The notes below the pieces were generated by a model. It was not told the origin of the DNA. It did no database searches and saw nothing but the letters and a program-made list of their open reading frames with translations. A program made the position numbers and the translations under genes. Positions 8,071 to 15,801 of a stretch of DNA of 22,886 nucleotides are shown here, piece by piece. Numbering within the stretch: position 1 is the first letter of the stretch; every line of letters begins with the position of its first letter. The DNA lies in NCBI GenBank assembly GCA_002338255.1, contig DDHX01000028.1, forward strand, positions 54,213 to 77,098, in the 5' to 3' direction. Source of the DNA: Ruminococcaceae bacterium UBA1865 (GTDB lineage: Bacteria; Bacillota; Clostridia; Oscillospirales; Acutalibacteraceae).

Positions 8071-8652
8071 CTATTTTGAGCTACTTGAAAGGCCGCTCTC
8101 ATTGGATGCAGGTGCAATTATATCGGAAGCTAATTTTTCGTTGTTACTTACAACTGCAATTGATTTCACGGTGTTTCCAGACATTTGCACATTAAGAATA
8201 TCACCAATCTTAATATCGGAAGGAGTACCTGATTTCCCTGATTTCAGAGTAATGTTGGTGCTTTTTACGACTTCTATTTTTCTTTCATCTCCTGTTGGGG
8301 TATATGAGGGTTTACCGCCAGCGGAAGAAGGAGCAGTAGATTGCATTTCTGAAGCTTTACTTGAGGGTTTGGTATCGCTTTTGTTATCAGAGGAGGAACT
8401 GTCACTTGTTTCTGCTTCACTGGCAGCTTCATTTTTAGTAAGCAATGAAAGCGTTATTATGTCATCACTAATATTAGACACTTTGCCCATTATTGTAATT
8501 TCACCAGCGGCATCGCTCGACTGCGGATTTATATTGCTGGTAACAATACTATCACCGCTAGATACAGCCTTGTCCGATAACGGATTGCTGCATCCTGAGA
8601 ATGTTAAGATAAGTAGAACCGATAAAACCATTATGACTGCTTTTTGTTTCAT
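8071..8652 (-). CDS. Serine-rich lipoprotein with a C-terminal beta-type domain
   Basis: 193 residues. The N-terminus is a lipoprotein signal: MKQK, a hydrophobic core, then the lipobox FSGC with C21 as the lipidated residue. Residues about 50-70 (ITIMGKVSNISDDIITLSL) and about 120-168 (ERKIEVVKSTNITL ... KIGDILNVQMSGNTVKSIAVV) look like strands of one small beta-barrel domain, similar in style to DUF5666-type domains. They are separated by a low-complexity Ser/Asp/Ala/Lys insert (about 72-115). AAAGGTGA precedes the ATG by four bases. The gene follows the histidine kinase but has its own promoter with the shared two-half-site box, and it ends at a strong terminator. It is therefore likely an output, or an accessory sensor, of the adjacent two-component system. 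Lipoprotein status is secure; ligand and function are unknown. Confidence 0.8.
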   Translation of the reverse strand: MKQKAVIMVLSVLLILTFSGCSNPLSDKAVSSGDSIVTSNINPQSSDAAGEITIMGKVSNISDDIITLSLLTKNEAASEAETSDSSSSDNKSDTKPSSKASEMQSTAPSSAGGKPSYTPTGDERKIEVVKSTNITLKSGKSGTPSDIKIGDILNVQMSGNTVKSIAVVSNNEKLASDIIAPASNESGLSSSSK

Positions 8653-8703
8653 AAAATCACCTTTCAGTTAATATTTTGCTTCGGAGTGAAGCGGAATAAA
8701 GAT

Positions 8704-8736
8704 ATAATAGCTGAAAAATATGGTGATTTTATGGCG
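8704..8736 (-). promoter_or_regulatory. Promoter of the lipoprotein gene with the shared two-half-site box
   Basis: On the minus strand CGCCATAAAATCACCAT (8736 to 8720) gives two half-sites 11 bp apart. Sixteen bases after the start of the second half-site comes TATTAT (8709 to 8704) as -10. The box begins two bases after the stop codon of the histidine kinase. It matches the box at 7111-7127 in 14 of 17 positions and the box at 16978-16994 in 14 of 17. Confidence 0.65.
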
Positions 8737-8737
8737 T

Positions 8738-10132
8738 TCATTTCCCATCAGGCAGCGAAACAATGAAGACGGATCCTGACCCAACTCTACTTTCAGCAGA
8801 TATTGTGCCGCCATGAGCTTCAACAATTGCTTTGGTAATGGAAAGTCCGATCCCCATTCCTGCGTTTGAATGGCAGCGAGACTTATCAACACGATAGAAC
8901 CGTTCAAAAATATGCCGCAAATCCGACTGGGGAATACCGATCCCATTATCACGGATACGTAGAATAATATTATGTGGGAATTTTTCGTACTCGACTGAAA
9001 CAAATCCCCCTGTCTCCGTATGTTTAATAGAATTGGAAATCAGATTCGTTATGCACTGCTTTATCTGATACATATCTCCGAATACCGGAGCGGGAACCTG
9101 GACTTTCTTCAATAACTTAATTCCTTTATTTTTTGAAGCGATTTGGAAATCTTCAAAAAGCAAGTCGCATAATTCAGAGAAGTCGAAGGATTCTTTTGTT
9201 AAGAACATCTGTTTATTTTCCAGAAGATTAAGCTTCTGTAATTGATCTACAATCTGAGTGAGCCTTAAAATCTCTGTATGGCAGTTTTGAAGCCTTTCTG
9301 CTGTTGGTTCCAGCACCTGATCGATCATGGCTTCTATGTTCCCCAAAAGATTAAATAAAGGCGTTCTGAGTTCATGAGCCACATCGGCGGTGATTTGTTT
9401 TTTCTGCTGTTCTTTGATAGCCAGCGCCTGTGACATCTCGTTGATCGAGTCAATCAAATCGGTTGTTTCACGGGTGGTAGAGGATTCTTTCACCTGAGTT
9501 CCGTAATTTCCATCCGCAATTTTCTTTGACGTACGGATCACGTTCGTGATCGGGGCAGAAATTCGCATTGCCATAATAATACCCAGTAAAACCGCTATCA
9601 CCAAAAATATCGTTCCCAGCAGTGCAAGTGCTCGATTTAACGATTGAATAAGCAACAATTCATTATCACTTAGAGAATATGGTCCATAGTATCCAATCGT
9701 AAGATACCCAATCAATTTGCTGTCATATTTCAAATCATAGGTATTTTCGGCATACCCTCCCTTAAAATCGGGATATCGGCTGTGCATATTCTTTTCCGCA
9801 TGCTGTAGAAGTACCTGACACTCCTGAACTTTGTGCTGTCGGATATCCCAATCAATCTCATTATTAAGCGTTCTCACATGCACCATGATTTCATTTTGCA
9901 GAGCTGCATTTGCAATTACTTCAAGGCCTTCCACATTATAAGTTCCGGTTTTTTTGAGATATTGTTGATTGACTTGGGCGATTATTTCCTGAATCTGTTT
10001 TTTTTGCTGATCTATTGCATACTGCTGAAATATCTTGTCAATGGACATATTAAAAAGTATACTGAGTGAAGCGACAATCATCAGAGATATAATTGTGTAG
10101 GTAATTATTAATTTGCCCTTTAATGTATTCAT
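8738..10132 (-). CDS. Two-component sensor histidine kinase (HAMP, HisKA, HATPase; BaeS/PhoR-like layout)
   Basis: 464 residues. Two membrane helices (about 8-29 and 168-187) enclose an extracytoplasmic sensor region of about 140 residues that I cannot assign to a named family. A HAMP linker follows (about 188-240). The HisKA dimer domain carries the phospho-acceptor H253 in DVAHELRTPL. The ATP-binding domain has the N box (N367), D395-N-G-I-G, F409ERFYRVD and GMGIGL (425-430). All catalytic motifs are intact. The gene starts six bases after the response regulator stop with GAGG upstream, so the two are cotranscribed. The signal sensed is not evident. Position next to a metal-efflux operon and a predicted regulon of envelope genes suggests envelope or metal stress. 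Confidence 0.95.
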   Translation of the reverse strand: MNTLKGKLIITYTIISLMIVASLSILFNMSIDKIFQQYAIDQQKKQIQEIIAQVNQQYLKKTGTYNVEGLEVIANAALQNEIMVHVRTLNNEIDWDIRQHKVQECQVLLQHAEKNMHSRYPDFKGGYAENTYDLKYDSKLIGYLTIGYYGPYSLSDNELLLIQSLNRALALLGTIFLVIAVLLGIIMAMRISAPITNVIRTSKKIADGNYGTQVKESSTTRETTDLIDSINEMSQALAIKEQQKKQITADVAHELRTPLFNLLGNIEAMIDQVLEPTAERLQNCHTEILRLTQIVDQLQKLNLLENKQMFLTKESFDFSELCDLLFEDFQIASKNKGIKLLKKVQVPAPVFGDMYQIKQCITNLISNSIKHTETGGFVSVEYEKFPHNIILRIRDNGIGIPQSDLRHIFERFYRVDKSRCHSNAGMGIGLSITKAIVEAHGGTISAESRVGSGSVFIVSLPDGK

Positions 10133-10138
10133 GCCGCC

Positions 10139-10837
10139 TCACTCATCAAATTGAAATTTATATCCGGTACCATGCACCGTTATAATATATTGAGGATTTT
10201 TTCGGTCAATCTCTATTTTTGCACGTAATCCTTTGATATAAGTATCTATGCTTCGGTCAAAACCATCAAACTCATCTTCCAGCGCGTAGGAAATTAGCTG
10301 ATCCCTAGTAAATATCCGATTAGGCGCTTTGGTCATAGTACTAAGCAGCTTATATTCTGTAGGAGTCAGGTTCACAATTTCGCCTTGCTTCTTTACAATT
10401 TTACTTTGGAAGTCAATTGTTAAATAACCGTTATTGTAGGAAACGGGTATACTTACCAATTCATCACATTCCACCCGGCGCAATACGGCCTCAACTTTCG
10501 CTGCGACGATTCTCGGACTGAATGGCTTTACTAGATAATCGTCCGCACCTATGCGAAACCCTTCCAACATATCTGATTCCTGAACCTTCGCAGTCAGCAT
10601 AATGATCGGTGTTCGGGTCGTACTTCGAATTGTTTTGCAGATTTCCTCCCCTGTTATGTCAGGCAACATTAAATCTAATATCACGAGAGATATATTGTGC
10701 TTCCTGAATAACTCCAACGCATTCTTCCCGGTATGAGCAATATATACAATATATCCGTTTTTTATAAGATAAGCCTGCAAAAATTCAGTAACCATCGTTT
10801 CGTCATCAACAATTAGGATATTTCTTTCCCTTTTCAC
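10139..10837 (-). CDS. OmpR/PhoB-family response regulator
   Basis: 232 residues. The receiver domain has the acidic pair D11-D12, phospho-acceptor D55 in LVILDLMLPD, T82 and K104. The C-terminal winged helix (about 135-230) includes NLTPTEYKLL and the recognition region DRSIDTYIKGLRAKIE, ending VHGTGYKFQ. The start is GTG at 10837, with AAGGA about ten bases upstream. OmpR-type regulators bind as dimers to tandem half-sites about 11 bp apart. Three such sites with matching -10 boxes lie in this window (7111-7127, 8720-8736, 16978-16994), so this protein is the obvious candidate regulator. I found no copy of that box before its own gene. Transcription may come through the hairpin from the upstream ATPase gene or from a weak promoter within it. 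Confidence 0.95.
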   Translation of the reverse strand: MKRERNILIVDDETMVTEFLQAYLIKNGYIVYIAHTGKNALELFRKHNISLVILDLMLPDITGEEICKTIRSTTRTPIIMLTAKVQESDMLEGFRIGADDYLVKPFSPRIVAAKVEAVLRRVECDELVSIPVSYNNGYLTIDFQSKIVKKQGEIVNLTPTEYKLLSTMTKAPNRIFTRDQLISYALEDEFDGFDRSIDTYIKGLRAKIEIDRKNPQYIITVHGTGYKFQFDE

Positions 10838-10862
10838 GGCAGCTTCTTCCTTTCGTATATTA

Positions 10863-10898
10863 GTAAGGCCAAGAGTTTGGTCATACTCTTGGCCTTAC
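10863..10898 (-). terminator. Stable hairpin between the metal ATPase and response regulator genes
   Basis: A perfect 14-bp inverted repeat pairs GTAAGGCCAAGAGT (10863-10876) with ACTCTTGGCCTTAC (10885-10898) around an 8-base loop. It begins two bases after the ATPase stop and ends 25 bp before the GTG of the response regulator. On the minus strand the 3' side reads TAATATACG, not a U run, so it may be a leaky terminator, an mRNA-stabilising element or an attenuator. Confidence 0.55.
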
Positions 10899-10900
10899 CG

Positions 10901-12769
10901 TTACATGAATTTTTTTACGTTGAGTATCCGAATCGCGTTTAGGATCGCAAGCACCGCAACGCCGACATCGGCAAATACGGCAGCCCACATGGTCGCAATG
11001 CCAATGGCGCCCAGAACCAAAACCACAGCTTTTACTGATAGTGCCAAGGTAATGTTTTGTTTTACAATACGCAGAGTTTTCCTTGATACTTTCATTGCGG
11101 TGGCAATTCTGGACGGTTCGTCGGTCATAATGACCACATCCGCCGCCTCAATCGCCGCGTCCGAACCGAGTCCGCCCATTGCGATGCCGATATCGGCTCT
11201 CGCCAGAACTGGCGCATCATTGATGCCATCGCCCACAAACGCGAGTTTACCTTTCGAGGATTTCCCTGCAAAGAGTTCTTCCATCTTCTGCACTTTATCT
11301 GCGGGAAGCAGTTCGGTATAAACCTTATCAAGACCCAACTGTGCGGCTACTTTTTCACCGATCCGCTTTGCATCTCCGGTCAACATGACTGTCTGTTTGA
11401 TCCCCGCTGCCTTCAGATCACGAATAGCTTCCGCTGAGTCCTCCTTAATTTCATCTGCGATAACGATATATCCCTTGTAGATGTTGTCGATTGCGACATG
11501 AACGACCGTCCCAACAACGTCATCAGGCTCCTGAAATGAGGTATTAAGCTTCCTCATCAGTTTGGCGTTGCCGGCAGCTACGGCTTTGCCGTCAATCTTT
11601 GCTACGACGCCGTGACCGGAAATTTCTTCAACATCTGAAATGCGCGCGTTGTCGATTTCCTTACCATATGCCTGCTTCAGCGAAAGAGAGATGGGATGGT
11701 TGGAGTAACTTTCCGCATACGCGGTCATTTCCAGAAGTCCTTCCTTGGAAATGTCATCGGGTATAACCTCCTGAACCTTAAACACACCTTTCGTCAATGT
11801 TCCCGTTTTGTCAAACACGACAATCTCGGTTTCAGCCAACGCCTCCAGATAATTGCTCCCCTTAACAAGGATACCTCTTTTGGACGCGCCGCCGATTCCT
11901 CCAAAAAAGCTTAGAGGAATGGAAATAACAAGGGCGCATGGGCACGAAATTACGAGGAAGACGAGCGCCCTGTAAAGCCAGTCACTGAATACCGCGCCCG
12001 GTACCACAAGAGGGGGTATAATCGCAAGCAGCGCTGCCACAATTACGACGGCCGGGGTATAATAACGCGCAAACTTTGTAATAAAGTTTTCAGAGTTTGA
12101 TTTTTTGCTGCTGGCGTTTTCAACAAGATCAAGAATTTTGCTGACAGTGGATTCGCCATACTCCTTGGTCACGCGCGCGGTGATAAGTCCGTTTATATTA
12201 ATACAGCCGCTTAAGAGATTATCGCCCGGAGCGATTTCCCGGGGTACTGATTCACCGGTCAGCGCAGATGTGTCCACCATGGAGTTTCCTTCAATGACCT
12301 CCGCGTCAAGAGGAATCTTTTCACCGGCTTTGACAACGATGACATCTCCGATCTTCACCTCGTCGGGATCAACTTTTTCCAGTGCCTCGCCGCGCTGCAC
12401 ATTAGCATAGTCGGGACGTATATCCATAAGGCTTGCAATGGACTTTCTAGAACTATCCACGGCGTAGCTTTGGAACAACTCGCCGACCTGATAGAACAGC
12501 ATAACGGCGACGCCTTCCGCATAGTCTCCAATGGAAAACGCACCGATTGTTGCGATGCTCATCAGAAAGTTTTCATCAAATACCTGTCCGTGAAAAATAT
12601 TTTTTATCGCTTTTAATACAATATCTCCGCCGATAATAATAAAAGCGGCTAAAAATATAATAAGGGAGACAATGTTGTTATCTGTTTTATATAGAATTCC
12701 GAAAGCATACACCGCCGCGCCAATCAAAATTCTCAGCAGTTGCTTTTGGTTTGAATTCAGCTTTTTCAT
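10901..12769 (-). CDS. cadA: P1B-type Zn/Cd/Pb-transporting ATPase (CadA/ZntA family)
   Basis: 622 residues with the full P-type ATPase core: T171GES actuator motif, CPC metal motif (C276-P-C278) in the membrane, D320KTGTLT phosphorylation site, the H358-P359 soft-metal signature and GDGINDAP (513-520). K580 and D601 in the last membrane helices match the residues that mark the Zn/Cd/Pb subgroup (P1B-2), not copper pumps. The enzyme exports divalent soft metals using ATP. There is no N-terminal metal-binding domain, which instead is a separate small protein encoded upstream. AAGGAG lies ten bases before the ATG. The HMA gene, a 12-bp hairpin and this gene form a unit controlled by an ArsR-type operator at 13184-13203. 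The subgroup is well supported; the preferred metal cannot be read from sequence. Confidence 0.95.
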   Translation of the reverse strand: MKKLNSNQKQLLRILIGAAVYAFGILYKTDNNIVSLIIFLAAFIIIGGDIVLKAIKNIFHGQVFDENFLMSIATIGAFSIGDYAEGVAVMLFYQVGELFQSYAVDSSRKSIASLMDIRPDYANVQRGEALEKVDPDEVKIGDVIVVKAGEKIPLDAEVIEGNSMVDTSALTGESVPREIAPGDNLLSGCININGLITARVTKEYGESTVSKILDLVENASSKKSNSENFITKFARYYTPAVVIVAALLAIIPPLVVPGAVFSDWLYRALVFLVISCPCALVISIPLSFFGGIGGASKRGILVKGSNYLEALAETEIVVFDKTGTLTKGVFKVQEVIPDDISKEGLLEMTAYAESYSNHPISLSLKQAYGKEIDNARISDVEEISGHGVVAKIDGKAVAAGNAKLMRKLNTSFQEPDDVVGTVVHVAIDNIYKGYIVIADEIKEDSAEAIRDLKAAGIKQTVMLTGDAKRIGEKVAAQLGLDKVYTELLPADKVQKMEELFAGKSSKGKLAFVGDGINDAPVLARADIGIAMGGLGSDAAIEAADVVIMTDEPSRIATAMKVSRKTLRIVKQNITLALSVKAVVLVLGAIGIATMWAAVFADVGVAVLAILNAIRILNVKKFM

Positions 12770-12795
12770 AATGTAACTACTCCTTTTATTGAACT

Positions 12796-12835
12796 ACAAG
12801 CACAAAATGATCATAAATGGCCGTTTTGTGCTTGT
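12796..12835. other. Intercistronic hairpin between the HMA and ATPase genes
   Basis: A perfect 12-bp inverted repeat pairs ACAAGCACAAAA (12796-12807) with TTTTGTGCTTGT (12824-12835) around a 16-base loop. On the minus strand it is followed by AGTTCAATAAAAGGAG, not a U run, and on the plus strand by TTT. It lies inside the cad operon and may set the ratio of chaperone to ATPase by processing or partial termination. Confidence 0.5.
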
Positions 12836-12889
12836 TTTACAGATAAGAATAACGCATAAGTATTAATAAAAGGTTGAAATTTCCTAAAC

Positions 12890-13111
12890 TTAAGCCTTCT
12901 TTACGACTACATCCGGCTCCAACTTTTTGACAATATTATGTGCAGATTTGACAATTTCATCGATTCTCGCGTCATCGCCCTCAATTATCATTTTCGTAGT
13001 CATGAAGTTAACAGACGCCGAGGTAACGCCGTCCAGTTTCTTCACAGCGTTTTCAATTTTTGCCGCGCAATTCGCGCAGTCCAGTCCCTCAAGTCTAAAT
13101 GTTTTTTTCAT
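12890..13111 (-). CDS. HMA-domain metal-binding protein (metallochaperone-like)
   Basis: 73 residues, essentially one heavy-metal-associated domain with the motif G9-L-D-C12-A-N-C15 in the first loop. The start is placed at the ATG at 13111 because AGGAGG sits eight bases upstream; the ATG two codons earlier (13117) is only two bases from it. The Asp before the first Cys is typical of HMA domains serving zinc/cadmium pumps, as in ZntA. The domain is normally the N-terminus of a P1B ATPase and here is encoded separately just upstream of a pump that lacks it, so it most likely hands metal to that pump. It is the first gene of the ArsR-controlled operon. Confidence 0.9.
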   Translation of the reverse strand: MKKTFRLEGLDCANCAAKIENAVKKLDGVTSASVNFMTTKMIIEGDDARIDEIVKSAHNIVKKLEPDVVVKKA

Positions 13112-13149
13112 TATCATTGCCTCCTGTCTTATTATTGAAGTCGAAGATC

Positions 13150-13169
13150 AATTGAGCCAATCTTCAACT
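13150..13169. promoter_or_regulatory. Second, weaker ArsR-type operator downstream of the cad promoter
   Basis: AATTGAGCCAATCTTCAACT matches the main cad operator in 14 of 20 positions and lies 34 bp from it. The 12-base word TTCAACTGTCAA is directly repeated at 13163-13174 and 13197-13208. Two sites could allow cooperative binding. Confidence 0.45.
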
Positions 13170-13178
13170 GTCAAATAC

Positions 13179-13208
13179 ATTATAGTTGAGTAATCGTTCA
13201 ACTGTCAA
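13179..13208 (-). promoter_or_regulatory. Promoter of the HMA-cadA operon
   Basis: On the minus strand a perfect TTGACA (13208 to 13203) and a perfect TATAAT (13184 to 13179) are 18 bp apart. The ArsR-type operator fills the spacer. Confidence 0.85.
13184..13203. promoter_or_regulatory. ArsR/CadC-type operator of the cad operon
   Basis: AGTTGAGTAATCGTTCAACT is an inverted repeat lying exactly between the -35 and -10 boxes, so a bound repressor would block RNA polymerase. Read on the minus strand it equals the operator of the second ArsR gene (17072-17091) in 18 of 20 positions. It is released by metal in CadC/SmtB-type systems. Confidence 0.8.
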
Positions 13209-13209
13209 G

Positions 13210-13336
13210 ACCTTTTTGATACATTTAAGAAAATTTTTTATGTATAAGCCATACCAGAGCTAAATATGGAGGACTTTTACAAAGAGATATACGGTAATTC
13301 ATGGTACTTCAAATGATCGGATTAACTTGTTACAAG
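13210..13336. other. Stretch with no recognisable gene between the cad promoter and a hairpin
   Basis: No gene is supported here. The only start with a reasonable look is ATG at 13267 on the plus strand, giving a 16-residue peptide (MEDFYKEIYGNSWYFK) with no separate ribosome site. It faintly resembles the start of a sigma-factor-like protein and may be a remnant or chance. The stretch is followed by a plus-strand U-tailed hairpin. Confidence 0.4.
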
Positions 13337-13380
13337 GACAGCCGAATATGCATAGTACATTGCGTATCCGGCTGTCTTTT
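13337..13380 (+). terminator. Hairpin with U tail downstream of the antiporter gene
   Basis: GACAGCCG (13337-13344) pairs with CGGCTGTC (13369-13376). Inner pairing of ATATGC (13346-13351) with GCGTAT (13362-13367) extends the stem. The plus strand continues TTTT. It may act in both directions and serve the antiporter gene on the minus strand, although the minus-strand 3' side is U-poor. Confidence 0.55.
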
Positions 13381-13486
13381 AAGATTTGTAGCTTTGTAGA
13401 AAGCCCTTAAACAGCTTTACTTTTTCAGCCCATGGGAATTTATCTATGAAAAACCTCCTTATGCTGATTACTAGACTGATTGCATA

Positions 13487-14884
13487 TTAGCAAATCAAAA
13501 ATCCGGCAATAATATAGCCGATCACCGACAGCGTAGCCCCTGCTACTACATAAGGTAAAGTGGTAATAAAATGTTTCGCATAAGGAATTTCTGCCATTTC
13601 TGCAGCGATGGGAGAAACGACATCAGTAACGGCCCCACCCGCCCATACAGTACCTGCCATAATTGCAATGTCGATACCGGAACCAATGAAAAATGTCGCC
13701 GCCAACGGGATCATCAAGGACCAGGTTGCCCAAGAGGAACCTATCATATAGGAAATAACCGCCGAAATGAGAAAGAGAATCGCCGGTATCAGAGGCCTGG
13801 GCATGCTGGCAATTAAATCGCTGCTGATCAGCTTGTTAAAGCCCAGATCCTGCGTAATTCTCGTGAGTACCCAGCTCAGCAGCAAAATAATGACTAAGGA
13901 CAGGACCTTTTCTCCACCCTTAACGATATGAGCTTGTATCTCGGCGAGGCTAATTTTTTGAAATAGATAAAAAACACTTGATAAAAATATCGAGAGAAAT
14001 GCTCCGGCGAAAATGGATACGTTAAAATCCGCATTGCTTAACGCCCCCAGAAATGAAGAAGATTTATCTCGACCCGTCCACCAAAAAAGGAATACAGTAC
14101 TTGCGATTAGAATAACAACTGGCACAATCAGGTTCATAGCTCTTTGTGGATATTCTTCAACTTGCTTATCCTCAAGCTTTTCTTTCTCGATATGTGCTTG
14201 AGTCAATTCCTCATTTAGTGCTTTACCAAACTTGATTTTGCCGAAACCAAGAGAAAAGAATGTGACTCCCAATGCCAGTAAGATCATAGACATTGAGAAA
14301 AAGTTCCATAATATGCTCCTTGCAACTATCCGATACGCACTGTCGTGAATACTAATACTCCTCATGTTAGCAGCTACTAGAGAGACCATATATCCGATAT
14401 TGGCCGACGCAACGGGAATCAATAAAATGAGCTGCAAGCTTGTAACCGAAAGAATGAAAGCAAATTTCTCTTTTGAAGCCTTTACTTTGTCCAAGAACGG
14501 GTTCATTACGGTTCCGACCGCTATAAAGTGAAAGGAACTATTAAAAAAGGTCGGCAAGCTCAGTCCCCAACTCCATCCAAGCACACCTTTCTCACTTTTT
14601 ATCCTTTTCTCCAGCATTCGGCTGAAACCCGCAATACCGCCGGCCATCGAAATCAATTCTGAAAGCGAGCCGTATAGAATCAGAAAACTTAGAGAATAGG
14701 CGCTTCCCTTATCTGATAGCACCTCTACAATATACTTGCCGATTGACATTATCCCATCTATGATAGATTTTGCGTTGAGCAATGTTCCAACAACGATTCC
14801 CGTGAGAAGGGCTGGAATCAGTTTTTTTGTTCTAAATGTTATGATAATTGTTACCAGGGCCGGTATAACAGACAGCCATTGCAT
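13487..14884 (-). CDS. NhaC-family Na+/H+ antiporter (or related organic-acid/ion exchanger)
   Basis: 465 residues with about eleven or twelve membrane helices. Family features include the N-terminal FRTKKLIPALLTGIVVG, the mid-protein SLPTFFNSSFHFIAVGTVM, and the C-terminal GSSWATWSLMIPLA with AGTVWAGGAVTDVVSPIA, which hold the polar residues expected within helices of the NhaC/ion-transporter group. AAGGAGG lies six bases before the ATG. Members exchange sodium for protons or couple organic acids to sodium (MleN-type), and the substrate here cannot be chosen from sequence. It stands alone between the cad operon and the divergent arsR gene. I see no ArsR-type operator oriented to it except the arsR1 site about 200 bp upstream, which could in principle affect both. 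Confidence 0.85.
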   Translation of the reverse strand: MQWLSVIPALVTIIITFRTKKLIPALLTGIVVGTLLNAKSIIDGIMSIGKYIVEVLSDKGSAYSLSFLILYGSLSELISMAGGIAGFSRMLEKRIKSEKGVLGWSWGLSLPTFFNSSFHFIAVGTVMNPFLDKVKASKEKFAFILSVTSLQLILLIPVASANIGYMVSLVAANMRSISIHDSAYRIVARSILWNFFSMSMILLALGVTFFSLGFGKIKFGKALNEELTQAHIEKEKLEDKQVEEYPQRAMNLIVPVVILIASTVFLFWWTGRDKSSSFLGALSNADFNVSIFAGAFLSIFLSSVFYLFQKISLAEIQAHIVKGGEKVLSLVIILLLSWVLTRITQDLGFNKLISSDLIASMPRPLIPAILFLISAVISYMIGSSWATWSLMIPLAATFFIGSGIDIAIMAGTVWAGGAVTDVVSPIAAEMAEIPYAKHFITTLPYVVAGATLSVIGYIIAGFLIC

Positions 14885-15057
14885 ATAATCCCTCCTTATG
14901 GAATATTTTCCCCAGCCATTTCAATAATATCATTAATACGGAAAGAATTAGTGCGCTTTTTTCTCAGCAAAACATCAGTCTCCTTCCTATGGTGTTAACT
15001 AGCGATGCTGGGTTACATTGGGGCATTATGCTGCAGTTCCATGGAAAACATCCCATA

Positions 15058-15085
15058 TTGACAAACATGGTCAAAAAGGTATAAT
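15058..15085 (+). promoter_or_regulatory. Promoter of the first arsR gene
   Basis: A perfect TTGACA (15058-15063) and a perfect TATAAT (15080-15085) are separated by 16 bp. The ArsR-type inverted repeat follows directly. Confidence 0.85.
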
Positions 15086-15087
15086 TT

Positions 15088-15107
15088 AGTTGAATAAATA
15101 AACAACT
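15088..15107. promoter_or_regulatory. ArsR-type operator before the first arsR gene
   Basis: AGTTGAATAAATAAACAACT has arms AGTTG and CAACT, two bases after the -10 box, so it would cover the transcription start. It matches the operator at 17072-17091 in 16 of 20 positions. Autoregulation is likely. Confidence 0.7.
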
Positions 15108-15134
15108 GAATGAAGATAAAGGAGGCTGTTGCCT

Positions 15135-15500
15135 ATGAAACCCTATATTCCTGATATCGATAAATGCGATTGCACGATAATACATGAAGATGTCGTCCAA
15201 GCTGTTCGAAGTCAAATGCCAGATGAGGAAAGTCTTTTGGATCTTGCGGATTTATTCAAAGTTTTCGGAGATTCAACCAGAGTAAAAATACTTTGCGCCT
15301 TATTTGAATCGGAAATGTGCGTTTGTGACATTGCCGCGCTGCTGGGAATGAGCAAATCGGCAATTTCTCATCAACTTCGTATTTTGAAAGAATCCAATCT
15401 CATCAAAAATCGTAGAGATGGGAAGGTCGTTTATTATTCACTTAATGACGACCATGTAAAAAATATTTTTGACCAAGGCTTGGCTCATGTATCTGAATAA
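15135..15500 (+). CDS. ArsR/SmtB-family metal-sensing repressor, CadC-like (first copy)
   Basis: 121 residues from the ATG at 15135, chosen because GGAGG lies nine bases upstream; a TTG two codons earlier is too close to it. The winged-helix core shows D46STRVKIL and the recognition helix SKSAISHQLRIL. Metal ligands typical of CadC are present: N-terminal C11-D-C13 and C62-V-C64-D in the DNA-binding region (the alpha3N or CadC-type thiolate site). The C-terminal D-D-H ... H-V-S-E residues correspond to the alpha5 site. It likely senses Cd, Pb or Zn and leaves DNA when metal binds. It has its own promoter and operator and is followed by a terminator, so it is probably transcribed alone and autoregulated. 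Confidence 0.93.
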   Translation: MKPYIPDIDKCDCTIIHEDVVQAVRSQMPDEESLLDLADLFKVFGDSTRVKILCALFESEMCVCDIAALLGMSKSAISHQLRILKESNLIKNRRDGKVVYYSLNDDHVKNIFDQGLAHVSE

Positions 15501-15577
15501 ATTTTTCATTAATTGGTTTACAGCTCAACTAACTTTTTAAAGGAATGGTTACGGCTTACACCGCTTGTGTCTTTGAA

Positions 15578-15606
15578 GAGAGGAAGGAACTCCTCTCGGA
15601 TTTTTT
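15578..15606 (+). terminator. Terminator of the first arsR gene
   Basis: A 7-bp stem GAGAGGA/TCCTCTC (15578-15584 with 15591-15597) and 6-base loop are followed by GGA and six T (15601-15606). Confidence 0.75.
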
Positions 15607-15685
15607 CCAAGGAAGAAAGTAATCCCGACAAAGCAGCAGATCAAAAAGAATTGATCCTTGAAAATGCGGTGAAAATAATTAAAAC

Positions 15686-15752
15686 AAAACATCCCTTTGC
15701 TTTTGATGAGGCTGGTAAGCCTGAATCAATCTTAAGCAAAGGGATGTTTTTT
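15686..15752. terminator. Long hairpin, probable terminator of the kinase gene, bidirectional
   Basis: Perfect 17-base arms at 15686-15702 and 15734-15750 (core ACATCCCTTTGCTT) enclose a second hairpin with TTGAT/ATCAA and AGGCT/AGCCT stems. The plus strand ends in six T. The minus strand continues GTTTTGTTTTAATT, placing it as the terminator of the kinase gene whose stop is at 15802. The 301-bp gap 15501-15801 holds only this and the smaller terminator. Confidence 0.75.
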
Positions 15753-15801
15753 GTGTCAAAAGTATTTAACTTCTACGATTCCGAATGCAAAATTAGAAGT
15801 T

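Noticed and set aside
8102..8671. 189-codon plus-strand frame opposite the lipoprotein gene
   Set aside because: Shadow of the Ser/Thr-rich lipoprotein. The minus-strand gene has a lipobox, ribosome site, promoter and terminator; this one has none.
13267..13317. 16-residue plus-strand peptide resembling a sigma-factor start
   Set aside because: Too short to support, and the resemblance is by eye only. Mentioned under the gene-free stretch.
14964..15215. 83-codon minus-strand frame over the arsR1 promoter
   Set aside because: It overlaps a strong promoter, the operator and the first codons of arsR1 on the other strand, and its hydrophobic/Cys content is that of a shadow frame.
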